Source: an uncultured Bacilli bacterium (GTDB lineage: Bacteria; Bacillota_I; Bacilli_A; RFN20; CAG-826). Taken from it: 64,000 nucleotides of DNA. How positions within the stretch are numbered: position 1 is the first letter of the stretch; each line of letters begins with the position of its first letter. The translations under genes and the position numbers were made by a program. This document shows, in pieces, positions 13,331 to 22,976 of the stretch. Location of the stretch: contig CAKPNG010000001.1 of the NCBI GenBank assembly GCA_934168325.1, forward strand, positions 1 through 64,000, given 5' to 3'. The notes below the pieces were generated by a model, which was not told where the DNA came from, made no database searches, and saw only the letters and a list, made by a program, of their open reading frames with translations.

Positions 13331-14853
13331 TGGAAGCACAACTGAATACCTTTTCATTAGAGAATTACAGACGAGCAGTTACAGGAATGATAGCCAAATC
13401 AAACGAACTCACCGCCACTTCGTTTCTTGGCTATGCTAACTCTCATTTAAAAAAATATTCGGAAAAAGAAGTTGAATTAATTTTAGAAAGTGGAAGTGTT
13501 TCTCAAATTCGCTCATTATCTGAGCATTTTGCAGAAACTAACGGATTATATCAACAAATTTTATTGCACTATGCTACTCTTTTGAAATATAGTGGAATTT
13601 TAATCCCATAGCAAAAAAATAAAAAGAAAAAAGCAAAAAAATTTGAAGAAGGTTATAATCGTGGCCTCCGCATTTTAGCTTCTCTTCATTTGACTTCTTT
13701 AATGCCAGAAATTGCCTATAAGGCTTTAACTTATGGTCTTTATTGCGGTCTTGTCTTAAAAGTTGATGAAGATTAGTTTACTTTAATGGAGCTTCCGAAT
13801 GACTATTGTTAGAGTAATTATCGTGATATTAATGGTTTGGATATTGTTGAATTTAATGTGAGTTATTTCAATACAATAGCTAATGAAGAAAAACGCAAAT
13901 TAATTTTAAAAGCCTACCCTAAAGAAATTCAGTCTGCATGGATAAAATATTCTAATGGAAAATTATTGTCCCCTTGGATTTTGCTGACGAGCGTGCCGAC
14001 CATTTACTTTGCTTTTAATGATAAAGCAATTCCGCCTTTTGCTAATACTATAATTCATGCATTAAAATATGACGCGGCCGTTGATACCGAACGCGAAAAA
14101 GAATTAGATGAAATTAGGAAAATTCTTGTTCAAAAAGTGCCACATTTAAATGATGGACGCTTATTATTTGAACCTGATGAAGCAGAAGAAATGCACTCAG
14201 CCGCGGTAGGGATGCTGAAGGGCAATAAAAATATTAGTGTATTAACTACTTACGATGATGTTGAAGCGATTGTCTCACGCACCGCAAATGATAGTGCAAA
14301 TACCACTCTTGAAAAAATGTTGAATAATGTTTATTCTCAAGCCGGTGTTAGCGGACAAATTTTTTCTTCTGGTGGTAGTGCGACACTTGAAAGTTCTATT
14401 AAAAATGATATTTCTTTTATGATGTTATTTGCTAATAAAATGGCCTGGTATTTTAGTTTTCTATTAAATGAAGAGTTATCTTCTTATAATTTAATTTTTA
14501 ATTATCAATTCTTAGCAGTTGGTGTGCAGAATGAAGAGAAATATATCACTTCTGCTTTAAAAATGGCAACTAATGGTTATAGCTTTTTAGTACCAGCGGC
14601 TGCGCAAGGCATTTCTCAAGATGACTTAGTTAGCTTAAAAGAATTAGAGAATGACGTTCTTAAGCTTCAAGATTCTTTGATTCCGCTTGCTACGTCTTTT
14701 ACTTAGACAGCTTCAAAATCAGTTAATGAAGTGGGACGCCCTAAATTAGACAATGAAGAAAAATCAGCAAAGACTTTAGCTAATGAAGCTTCAATTGATA
14801 AACAAACCAGCACAACCACTACTACGACAACGAATAGCGGAGGTAATGAATGA
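13330..14853 (+). CDS. Portal protein
   Basis: 507 aa with four TAG read as Gln. Position directly after terL with TAATG overlap, length and overall pattern fit a siphovirus portal: helical N-terminus, central segments such as TYGLYCGLVLKVD and FNVSYFNTI, and a Ser/Thr/Gly-rich tail (TTTTTTNSGGNE). It would form the dodecameric ring at the capsid vertex through which DNA is packaged. It ends ATGA with the protease gene. The assignment rests on context plus general architecture rather than a diagnostic motif. Confidence 0.75.
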
Positions 14854-16214
14854 AAACGCTATTTAATTTAACTACTTACAATTTAGAAAAATTTAATGAT
14901 GTTATTACTAAAGCTCGTTGTCGTATTTTTTATAAATATGGCAATAGAAACGGTACTTATTTAACAGATGAGTTCGCTGAAAAGCTTGTAGCTACTTTAC
15001 CTTATACTCCAATAAAAGGAATTTTTGATGAGGAAACTGATGATTATACTGATCATGGCACTTCTCGCAACAAAGGCCGTATTTATGGTATTGTACCTGA
15101 AAATCCTAATTTTGCTTGGGAGCCGCATCTTGATGAAGATGGCATTACCCGTATCTATGCGTGTGCAGATGTTTATTTATTTACTGCTCTGTATAGTGAA
15201 GCTAATATAATTGTTGAACGACCGCAATCTATGGAACTTTATGCTAAAAACATCAAAGGATCTTGGCAGTATATTGATGGGAAACGTTATTATGTTTATA
15301 CTGATGGGTGTTTTTTAGGATTAGGTGTATTAGGAAAAGAAGTAGAACCTTGTTTTGAAGGTGCAAGTTTTTATAGTTTATGTAATTCTTTAAATGAAAT
15401 TGTAAGTAAAATGGAAAAATATGTTTTAGATGAAGGAGGTAGTTCTACCTTGAATAAAGAACTTTTATATAAGCTTTCTGATTCTAATAAAGCAGATATG
15501 ATTTGGTCTTTACTGAATCCTGCTTATAATGAGGAAGGCAATTGGCAAATTGATTATACTCTTTGTGATGTTTTTGACAATTATGCTGTTGTATATAATT
15601 ATGCAGAACATCAATATGAGAGAGTTTATTATACCAAAGATGATACAAATGATAGTGTTTCTCTTAGTAAAATTGAAAAATGCTATATTCTTGACGTTTC
15701 TGAAAGTGAGAAAAAAGCACTTGAGGCTCTCAGTCAAATGAATGGTAGTACATTTGAAAAAGTTAATGAAAATTTTGGCTTAGTTTCTAACTTTGAACAA
15801 AAATTTACAGAGTAGGCAAATGAAATTTCTACTTTAAAATTAGAGAGCGAGACTAAAGATGCAACAATTAGCTCTTTACAAACCTCTGTTGAAGCCCTTA
15901 ATGATCAAGTCGCTTCTTTAACGCAAGAGAACACTGCTCTCCAAACCTATAAGACTAATTCTGAAATGCAGGAAAAGCAGGCTCTTGTAGATAAATATGC
16001 TAAAATTATGGACGCAACTAGTCTTGGTGATATCCAAGAAAGACTTGCGGACTATAATTTAGTTGATTTAAATAAAGATCTCGCTGAGCTGTATGTAAAT
16101 GCAAATCAGTCTATTTTTTCTAAACAGGATTCTACGCCGCAGGTATTAATTCCGAAGCCTGTTAATGAAAAAACAGGTCTTGAAAAACTTTTAGATAAAT
16201 ATACAAATATATAA
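14850..16214 (+). CDS. Prohead protease fused to coiled-coil scaffold (probable)
   Basis: 454 aa with one TAG (15813) exactly at the boundary of two regions. Residues 1-185 form a globular domain with TDHGTSRNKGRIYGIVP and a later PQSMEL, offering His and Ser candidates for an assemblin-like protease. Residues about 300-400 are a long coiled coil (ISTLKLESETKDATISSLQT, LNDQVASLTQENTAL) typical of scaffolds. Such fusions lie between portal and capsid genes. Catalytic residues are not proven. TAG at the junction means that failure to decode it would release the protease part alone. Confidence 0.65.
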
Positions 16215-16229
16215 TTGGAGGAAATTCAA

Positions 16230-16802
16230 ATGGCTTTAAAAAGATTTACAATTGATGGATATGGCCAGATTGAGTTAAATCAGTGTGCCTTCCGCAGAGA
16301 CGGTCGTATTGAAGCACAGTGTGCATTATATGACAAAGAATTTGCTAAAAATCAAGCCGAATATGTTGGCGGCAAGATTTATGCTGAAAATGGTATGATT
16401 CTTGCTGTTGATAATATCAATAGAGTTGTTAGACTTCCTGGTGCTGAAGCAAAGGGTCTCCCGCTCGCTATTAACTATTCTACTGAACATTTATATGATG
16501 AAAGACATCAGGGCTTAAAAGATTTTTATCTGCCCGCAGGTACTTTCTATCCTCGCTTAGGTTATCTTTCTCGTGGTGATAAATTTACTACTAACTGCCT
16601 TTGCTATGATAGTGATGAATTTACTGATGATGCAACTTTAATTGAAGCTCTTGAGAAAATTAAAGAAGCTAAAGTTTATGCTAAACATTCTGCACTTGGT
16701 GCAATTCAATTAACTAAAAATGAAGCAGACGCTGAAATGCTTGTTGTAAAATATTATACAATGCCCGATGGCCAGCCTGGCGTCAAACTTCAGGTAATAT
16801 AA
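16230..16802 (+). CDS. Head protein next to MCP (decoration/stabilisation candidate)
   Basis: 190 aa from the ATG at 16230 with SD GGAGG 8 nt upstream; an in-frame TTG at 16215 overlaps that SD and is rejected. It has a beta-rich look (RFTIDGYGQIELNQCAF, EAQCALYDKEF, GVKLQVI). No TAG codons, and Gln is encoded mostly by CAG, as in the capsid gene next door, consistent with high expression. Position between scaffold and MCP suggests a capsid decoration or stabilising protein. No family recognised. Confidence 0.65.
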   Translation: MALKRFTIDGYGQIELNQCAFRRDGRIEAQCALYDKEFAKNQAEYVGGKIYAENGMILAVDNINRVVRLPGAEAKGLPLAINYSTEHLYDERHQGLKDFYLPAGTFYPRLGYLSRGDKFTTNCLCYDSDEFTDDATLIEALEKIKEAKVYAKHSALGAIQLTKNEADAEMLVVKYYTMPDGQPGVKLQVI

Positions 16803-16824
16803 TTTAGAGGAGGAGATAAAGAAT

Positions 16825-17880
16825 ATGGTTAGTCAAGAATTAAAAGACTTAGCACTTCATGCAGCCATGGGAACTGCCCCTACTAATTATACTGCTGAAA
16901 GCGTTGATGAAGCTCTTCGTGGCGAACTTAATAAACTCGCATCTAATTTAAATGAGTTTATGAGCAATAGATATGATATTTATAATATTATAATTGAGAC
17001 TGCTGATCAGGTTGTACCGAAAAAGGTGCTTTCTAGCCTTGGTATGTTTGCTGATGTTCAGTTTGTTCCTCAGAACCAGAAAGCTATTTTTAAAAGAGGC
17101 AAGCTTGGTAAAGCACGTGCCCGGAAATTCGTAACTCAAGTTGGTTTAAGTGGTCTTTACGAGACTTTTAGACTTGATCAAGAGAATTTTGAACTTGCAG
17201 CTCATGCTGTTGGTGGTGCAGCCACTATTGACTTTGAGCGTTTCCTTGATGGCGCTGAAACAATGTCCGAAGTAATGGAACTTGTGACTGAAGGTCTTAC
17301 TGATGCTGTTTATGTTGAAGTCCAGAGAGCACTTCGTAGAGCTGTCCAAGATGGCAATTTCCCTGCCAACAATAAGGTTTCTGTTAATGGTTGGAAGCCC
17401 GATGAAATGATGAAGATCATTACCAATGTAAGAAGTTATGGTGATAACGCAGTTATTTTTGCTCCACCTGAGTTTATTGCAGCTATGGGTCCTGATGCTT
17501 TGGTCCCTGTTGCAACAGCCGGTGCACAAGCTGTATATCATCCTCAGGATATTGACCAGCTTCATAATGTTGGCTTTATTAATCTGTTCCGTGGTTGCCC
17601 TGTTATTATGATGCAACAGTCCTTTACTGATGAGAACAACGAAAAAGTTTGGATCGACCCTCAGATGGCTTATGTCCTTCCGTCTGGTCGTGATAGCAAA
17701 GTTGTTAAAGTTGTTATGGAAGGTCCGACTATTATTTGGGATTTCAGAAATAAGGATCAATCTATGGAAATTCATACCTATAAGAAAATGGGTGCTGCCA
17801 TTATGACTTATAATGATTGGGGTATTTATCAGAATACTGAAATCTTAAACAACGTTGATGAGGACATCTACGGTTATTAA
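16825..17880 (+). CDS. Major capsid protein
   Basis: 351 aa with SD GGAGG and no TAG codon. HK97-type pattern: helical N-arm (SQELKDLALHAAM), extended E-loop region (QKAIFKRGKLGKARARKFV), helical P-domain (VMELVTEGLTDAVYVEVQRA), A-domain end (HTYKKMGAAIMTYNDWGIY). Gene order (portal, protease/scaffold, this gene, terminator, connectors) supports MCP. Gln is written with CAG and CAA only. Followed by a strong terminator, which would enrich the capsid transcript relative to downstream genes. Confidence 0.85.
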   Translation: MVSQELKDLALHAAMGTAPTNYTAESVDEALRGELNKLASNLNEFMSNRYDIYNIIIETADQVVPKKVLSSLGMFADVQFVPQNQKAIFKRGKLGKARARKFVTQVGLSGLYETFRLDQENFELAAHAVGGAATIDFERFLDGAETMSEVMELVTEGLTDAVYVEVQRALRRAVQDGNFPANNKVSVNGWKPDEMMKIITNVRSYGDNAVIFAPPEFIAAMGPDALVPVATAGAQAVYHPQDIDQLHNVGFINLFRGCPVIMMQQSFTDENNEKVWIDPQMAYVLPSGRDSKVVKVVMEGPTIIWDFRNKDQSMEIHTYKKMGAAIMTYNDWGIYQNTEILNNVDEDIYGY

Positions 17881-17900
17881 TTTATAAATAAAAAATAATA

Positions 17901-17935
17901 GGTAGTAGGAGGCAATCTCCTACTACCTTTCATAT
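17901..17935 (+). terminator. Terminator after the capsid gene
   Basis: 11-bp perfect stem GGTAGTAGGAG/CTCCTACTACC with a TTTCATATATTT tail; probably partial termination inside the late operon. Confidence 0.85.
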
Positions 17936-17956
17936 ATTTAAGGAGTTGAAGGAGTA

Positions 17957-18466
17957 ATGATTAATAATTCTAATAAAATACAAGTAATTAGTGCTGTAAA
18001 AGGTAACGTGGTTTTGTTTGTTCCCGAACAACATTTAAATGTGCGGTGGGCGCGAAAAGGCGCAAAAGCATTAGTCGATAGGTCTGCATTAGAGGATGCT
18101 TTTTATATGCCTGGCGTTGAATATATGTTTAGACATGGTATTCTTTATACTACTGATGAGCAGTTTTTAATTGATGTTGGTTTAAAAGAAATTGATGAAA
18201 ATGGCAAAGAAGTCAACAATGTTATTATTCTGAATGATCAACAAATGCATCGCTATTTAACAGTTGCTCCTATTTCCGAATTAAAAGAGCTTTTACCTAA
18301 ATTGAGTTTTGAGCAAGTGTCCGCGTTAGCTGATTATGCAATTGATAATGGTTTAGCAGATATGGCACGAGCTGATTTAATTAAGCCTTATGCTCATAAA
18401 GACATTATGAAAGCTTTAATGATGAAGCGAGATATGGAAGAACTTAACAATAAAAAGGAGGGATAA
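17957..18466 (+). CDS. Head/connector-region protein, unknown
   Basis: 169 aa; start ATG at 17957 preceded by GGAG. No TAG. N-terminal beta segments (KIQVISAVKGNVVLFVPE), then a helical C-terminal half (ISELKELLPKLSFEQVSALA ... DIMKALMMKRDMEEL). First gene after MCP, where an adaptor or a head-associated protein is usual. SD-coupled to the next gene (2-nt spacing). Function by position only. Confidence 0.65.
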   Translation: MINNSNKIQVISAVKGNVVLFVPEQHLNVRWARKGAKALVDRSALEDAFYMPGVEYMFRHGILYTTDEQFLIDVGLKEIDENGKEVNNVIILNDQQMHRYLTVAPISELKELLPKLSFEQVSALADYAIDNGLADMARADLIKPYAHKDIMKALMMKRDMEELNNKKEG

Positions 18467-18467
18467 T

Positions 18468-18905
18468 ATGGCCACTCCTTTGACAAAAGTTTATGACTCT
18501 TTTGAGAGCAAAATTTTAGAAGATGAATGGGGAGATTGGACAATTGAGGATATTCGTGCAGATGAATTTCAAATTTTATGCGCGGCGCTTCCTTGGTTTA
18601 AGTTCCCTCGTTCTTCTCTTGAACTTGATGATACGCAAGAAAATTTCTTGGGCGATTTAGATAATAAAGAAATTCAATTGTTATCCACTTATATGAAATG
18701 TGAATGGATAGATAGAACAATTACTTCATGGGAAAATTTAAAGCCTCTTTATGATGAACGTGATTTTTCTCAAGCTAATTTAATTGATAAATTTCGAGAA
18801 AAATTAAAAGACGAGCGGGAAGTTGCTCATTGGCAAGAAAGTAATTATTATCGTTCTCGTAATGGAAAACCGTTTGATTTTTCTAAAATGGCAGGTGGCG
18901 TTTAA
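18468..18905 (+). CDS. Head-tail connector candidate (adaptor)
   Basis: 145 aa, no TAG. Helical protein: a first helix (FESKILEDEWGDW), a central helix (NKEIQLLSTYMKCEWIDRTI), and the stretch RDFSQANLIDKFREKLKDE. That layout resembles connector-region proteins seen after MCP in siphophages of Clostridia, though I cannot name a family. TAATG overlap with the next gene. Likely at the head-tail interface. Confidence 0.55.
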   Translation: MATPLTKVYDSFESKILEDEWGDWTIEDIRADEFQILCAALPWFKFPRSSLELDDTQENFLGDLDNKEIQLLSTYMKCEWIDRTITSWENLKPLYDERDFSQANLIDKFREKLKDEREVAHWQESNYYRSRNGKPFDFSKMAGGV

Positions 18906-19162
18906 TGAAAGAAGTAAAAACCGCTTATAATACGAAAATGAAAAACAAACTTTTTGGATTGCTTTGTGAAAGAGAAAAAGGTCGTGACTGGGAAGCATTT
19001 TTAAATTCTATTTTAATTGAGTTGATGGGATAGCCTGATGAAGAGCGTCCTATTAATTACTACATTCTTTATTATAAATTATCATCTTGTCGGTATTTAA
19101 GCTACGACTATTTTCGTTCTACAATTTTTGATTGTATGACTCTTTTAGGGAAAGAAGACTAA
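18905..19162 (+). CDS. Small neck-region protein, unknown
   Basis: 85 aa with one TAG (Gln) at codon 41. Basic N-terminus (MKEVKTAYNTKMKNKLFG), then helical with several Tyr (NYYILYYKLSSCRYLSYD). TAATG junctions on both sides indicate strict translational coupling. In the standard code it would be cut to 40 aa. Probable connector or tail-completion component by position. Confidence 0.65.
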
Positions 19163-19899
19163 TGAGCTATTTAGAAAATATTTATATGAAACGAGTTAAT
19201 CGTTTTGGAAAGAATTATTAGGATAGAATGTAGGGTAAGCGTGAATAGAATTTTGAAATGAAAATGTAGCGAAGTGTTTATCTTGTTGCTTTTAATTATA
19301 ATGATGAAGTTCATCCAGGTACTTTTGAAAAATATAAGCAAGATGATACAAAGACACTTCATTATTTATTAACTCGAACTTCTTTGATAATGCCTGCGGG
19401 CACAATTTTATGGCTTCCAAAGTCTAATAAGGAAAAGGATACCCTTGAACCTTGGATGATTTATTGGTTAGAACAAATTGAAGCAAGCGGTTATAATCGT
19501 TATATAATGTTACGGATGTCGCATGAAATTAAATGGCGGGATCGTGATGGAATTGCTCGTTCTACTTGGGGATATTTTTATGGACAAGAAGATAATATGT
19601 TAAAAGATGAGTTACAATCTCGTAGTAGGTCTGCTACTCTTTATACAGAAAACTTAAAAATGAGTTTCTTCATTACTCCCACAAATCCTTATATAAAAAA
19701 AGATGATTATTTTGAATTAACTGATGAAAGCGGGCGTGAAGCTTATCGTGTAACTGGTATGGATACAAAATCAACTAAAGGTGTTGAATATATTACTGTT
19801 GATCCTCTTTATGAATATGACCGAGGCGCAGTTGATGATGGATATATTAAAACCCCTGAAAATACTGGATTAACTTGGCTAAAAAAGGACGGTGAATAA
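19162..19899 (+). CDS. Neck-region protein (head-closure candidate)
   Basis: 245 aa with four TAG codons, all within the first 36 codons (YQDRMQGKREQNFEMKMQRS as read), then none. The rest is beta-rich (IMPAGTILWLP, WGYFYGQEDNM, VTGMDTKSTKGVEYITVD). Position and beta character fit a head-closure or stopper protein, without motif proof. The 5' clustering of TAG would make translation abort early where TAG is not decoded. Confidence 0.6.
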
Positions 19900-19900
19900 T

Positions 19901-20392
19901 ATGGCAGTAAGAAATTGTAAAGAAATTGGTGAAAACCTTCAAAAAATTATTCGTCGTTTATTGGCTAATGATAATTTAGTTAATTTGCTTTACTATACTG
20001 GCGCCGACGCACTTACTCAACCGCATCTAACACAAGAACAAAAGGAAAAAGAAATTTTTGAAAAGTTAATTAAATTGACTCCAAGAATAGGGCCTAAAGA
20101 GGGCGCTTAGTCCATGGTAGTAGTAAGAGTTTCTGATGCAATGCAATTGGTGAGTAATCCAGAATTTAAACGAGTTATAATCGCAATTGAGACTTTTGTA
20201 CCTAATACGTAGTTTTTTATTGATGGCGATAATTTACGACCTTTCGCAATTTTAGGTGAAATTGAAGAAAGTTTGAATGGTAAAACTATTAATGGGTTAG
20301 GAAAAATGCAAGGTGGAGATTTTTCCTTTAACTATGTAACAGAAGAAATTTGTTGTTATCAGCAAGTTTTTGAGATTATAGCATATGATTGA
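19901..20392 (+). CDS. Tail-completion/terminator candidate
   Basis: 163 aa from the ATG at 19901 (SD AAGGACGG upstream, chosen over an in-frame start inside the previous gene). Two TAG (20108, 20207). Helical N-terminus (ENLQKIIRRLLANDNLVNLL), then alpha/beta (RVIIAIETFVPNTQFFIDG). Ends in TGA, overlapping the next ATG region by 8 nt. Position before the tail tube suggests a tail terminator. Confidence 0.6.
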
Positions 20393-21137
20393 TGAAATTT
20401 TTTTCATTGGATAGCCCTATGAATTTTCAAAAAACTTCTTTGTATATCCACCAACAGTAAAGCAAGTATTAACTTGTAATGATTTCGGAGAATATTCAAC
20501 TATTTTATTAATTACTCAAGAAGAAATTGAAGATAATGCAGTTGAAAAAAATATAGATTTTAAAAAGCTTCCTACGCCATTTGAGTTTTTACTTATGAGT
20601 TGTTATGCAGAAAAACAAATTGAAGAAGCCATTAGAAATGCTTTTTAGTTTTTTTGTCATACTTCTATTACTTTTATGTATGAAGAGAAAAAAATTTTAA
20701 TCGGCGATGTAGAAAAAATTTTATTAGAGACTAATAATTTAGATAGTTTAACTTCCTTACCTTATTTAACTGAAGAAAACTATTTTAAATTTTAGAATAT
20801 ATTGCGGCAAGCAATTGGACAAAAACCAGTTGCACCATATGAAGTTATTACAAATCCTAAATTAAAACGAATGAAGGCTTTATCTCGTTATCGGGATAAA
20901 ATAAAAGCGAAAACCGCTTCAAAATAGAGTTTAAAAACTATGTTAGCCTCAATCTGTTGTATGGGAATTGGAATAACTCCACTTAATATTGGGTAGATGA
21001 GTTATGCGGCAATTCATCCCTTAATAACAACATATTAGAATAAAGAAAGATATGATATTGATGTTCGCTCTTTGATCGCGGGCGCCGATAGCAAAAAAGT
21101 TCATCCAATTTATTGGATGGAAGATGTAAATGAATAA
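20385..21137 (+). CDS. Tail-region protein, hidden by six TAG codons
   Basis: 250 aa. In the standard code it breaks into short pieces and would be missed. TAG falls at Q10, in AFQFF, in KFQNI, and three times in the last third. Helical protein with a basic middle (NPKLKRMKALSRYRDKIKAK), a Cys-rich hydrophobic stretch (LASICCMGIGITPLNIG) and a C-terminal IDVRSLIAGADSKKVHPIYW. Start ATG overlaps the previous gene; ends TAA. Possibly a tail-assembly protein (it precedes the tube gene), but no family is certain. Confidence 0.7.
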
Positions 21138-21183
21138 TTATTTATTTAGACACAGAATTTTTGAAAACACGGAGGTATTTTAA

Positions 21184-22059
21184 ATGGCTTCTATTCTTGA
21201 TAAATATGGTATTAAGGAAGTCTGTGACGTTACTTTCTATGAATTAGATAGTAACGGCAAACCTACCAATCCCGTGCTCTATTTAGATACTTTAAAAGTT
21301 TCTACAATGGAGCAGACTGCGGAATCTACTGATCACCGTGGTGGTAAGGGTAATGCGATTTTAATCTCTTGGGACTTCAATAAAGAGATTAATGTAACTT
21401 TAACTGATGCCTTGTTCTCTCCAAAGTCTATGGCAATCATGTTTGGTAATGGTAAAGTAAAAACTGTAAAGAAAGGCACAAAAGGAGCTTTAATTATGAA
21501 GACCGAAGAGTTTGCAGCTACTGCGACTACTCTTCCTACCAAAGGAGAAAATCAGAAATATTCTGATGCTTCTGGTTGGTCTGCTACATATGAAGGCCCC
21601 GATGGTATGGTCTATGAAAAGTTAAATCCGAAATTCTATGATGCTGAAGGCAAAGTAGTTACTCAATTTGAAGTAGGTCAGAGATATTTCTGCTCCTTCG
21701 ACTTAGCTATTGCTGATAGTTATATCATTGATATTTCTGCGAATAGCTTCCCTGGATCTTATTTTGTTACAGGAGATACTTATATTCGTTCTCAAGATAG
21801 CGGAAAAGATGAATTTTTCCAGCTTGTCTTCCCGAAGGCAAAAATTACTTCTGAAAACACTCTTACCATGGAAGCAGAAGGCGATGCTTCTACATTCGAT
21901 ATGAACTTAAAAATTCTTCGTCCTGCTGATGGTAAAATGGTTAGACTTATTAAATATAGTCTTGATGGTGGCACAGAAGCCGGTGAAGAGACTGTTGAAT
22001 TAGTCCATAACCACATTTTAAATGTTAACAACGTAGCCGTTCTGAATATGGACGGTTAA
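21184..22059 (+). CDS. Major tail tube protein (probable)
   Basis: 291 aa with SD GGAGG and no TAG. Beta-rich: VCDVTFYELDSNGKPTNP, then TVSTMEQTAES-like strand turns, KGNAILISWDFNKEINVTLT and TFDMNLKILRPADGKMV. This is the usual tail-tube pattern, and the order (neck genes, this gene, a chaperone-position gene, tape measure) agrees. Flanked by a downstream terminator and free of TAG, consistent with a very abundant protein. It would polymerise around the tape measure. Confidence 0.75.
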   Translation: MASILDKYGIKEVCDVTFYELDSNGKPTNPVLYLDTLKVSTMEQTAESTDHRGGKGNAILISWDFNKEINVTLTDALFSPKSMAIMFGNGKVKTVKKGTKGALIMKTEEFAATATTLPTKGENQKYSDASGWSATYEGPDGMVYEKLNPKFYDAEGKVVTQFEVGQRYFCSFDLAIADSYIIDISANSFPGSYFVTGDTYIRSQDSGKDEFFQLVFPKAKITSENTLTMEAEGDASTFDMNLKILRPADGKMVRLIKYSLDGGTEAGEETVELVHNHILNVNNVAVLNMDG

Positions 22060-22078
22060 TTTTATTAACGTGAGATAA

Positions 22079-22110
22079 GCGGGCAGTATTATACTGCCCG
22101 TTTTCTTTTT
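22079..22110 (+). terminator. Terminator after the tail tube gene
   Basis: CGGGCAGTAT/ATACTGCCCG stem followed by TTTTCTTTTT. Confidence 0.9.
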
Positions 22111-22124
22111 ATGAAGGTGAATTT

Positions 22125-22919
22125 ATGCAATCAGAATTTTCGTTTAAAGAGTTATATGATGTTTGTATAAAAGCTAATACACCAATTAAATTAGGGACTC
22201 GTGAAATTGAAGCAGGCGAAACTGTAATTTATTTAGATAAGGTTTCAATTGGCAATTTTGATGAAATATCAAAACATATTAGTGCTAATGGTGGATTTGA
22301 GAATCCGCCGCAAGTTTCTTGGGAAAATATTGAAGGGATGAGAATTATTTTATAGCAAGGTATTTTTTCAAAAGAATAGTTTGCTATTCTTCACGATTTA
22401 AAATTGATTGGAAGCAATCGTAAAAATCCAGTTTTAGTTAGTCAGCGAGACTTTTTAGAGATAGAAAATGGGAAAGTTATGTTATCACAGCAACCGCATA
22501 ATGAACCCTTTTGTTACAATAGAAAAACTGGGCAAAAACTTTCATATACTTTAAACCCTAATAATTTTAAGGAATTAACTTTTATAGAAATCCCCGATTA
22601 TACTGAAATTATAGTAGATTATTATTACATTTATGAAGGGAAAACTACAACAGCGGTGATTGGTCGCGCCGCATTAAATGGCTTTTTGTCTTTGCAAGCA
22701 AGGACAAAAGAAAAGGATGATATTACAGGACAAGTAAAGACTGGAATTATTACAATTCCAAAATTTAAATTAATGTCTGATTTATCTATGGTATTAGGAA
22801 AAACTGTTGATCCGCATATGGGGAAAATGGTTTTAATGGCGTATCCTGCGGGTGGTAGGACAAATAAAACTGTAATGGAAATAGCCTTCCTCGACGATGA
22901 CATAGATAGTGATATATAA
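22125..22919 (+). CDS. Tail assembly-region protein
   Basis: 264 aa with two TAG (22353 and 22377). RBS GAAGG before ATG. N-terminal part: FSFKELYDVCIKANTPIKLG. C-terminal part is beta-rich with IIVDYYYIYEGKTTTAVIG and an Asp-rich end (FLDDDIDSDI). It occupies the slot between tube and tape measure normally held by tail-assembly chaperones, but I see no G/GT frameshift, and the C-terminus looks structural. Followed by its own terminator. Confidence 0.6.
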
Positions 22920-22955
22920 AGTCAGCATTAATTTATTAATGCTGGCTTATTTTTT
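22920..22955 (+). terminator. Terminator before the tape measure gene
   Basis: AGCATTAAT/ATTAATGCT stem then GGCTTATTTTTT. Confidence 0.85.
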
Positions 22956-22976
22956 ATGTTTTAAGGAGGCATTATT

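Noticed and set aside
17146..17775. 209-codon minus-strand ORF inside the capsid gene
   Set aside because: Shadow of the MCP frame: no RBS or promoter, and unnatural composition.
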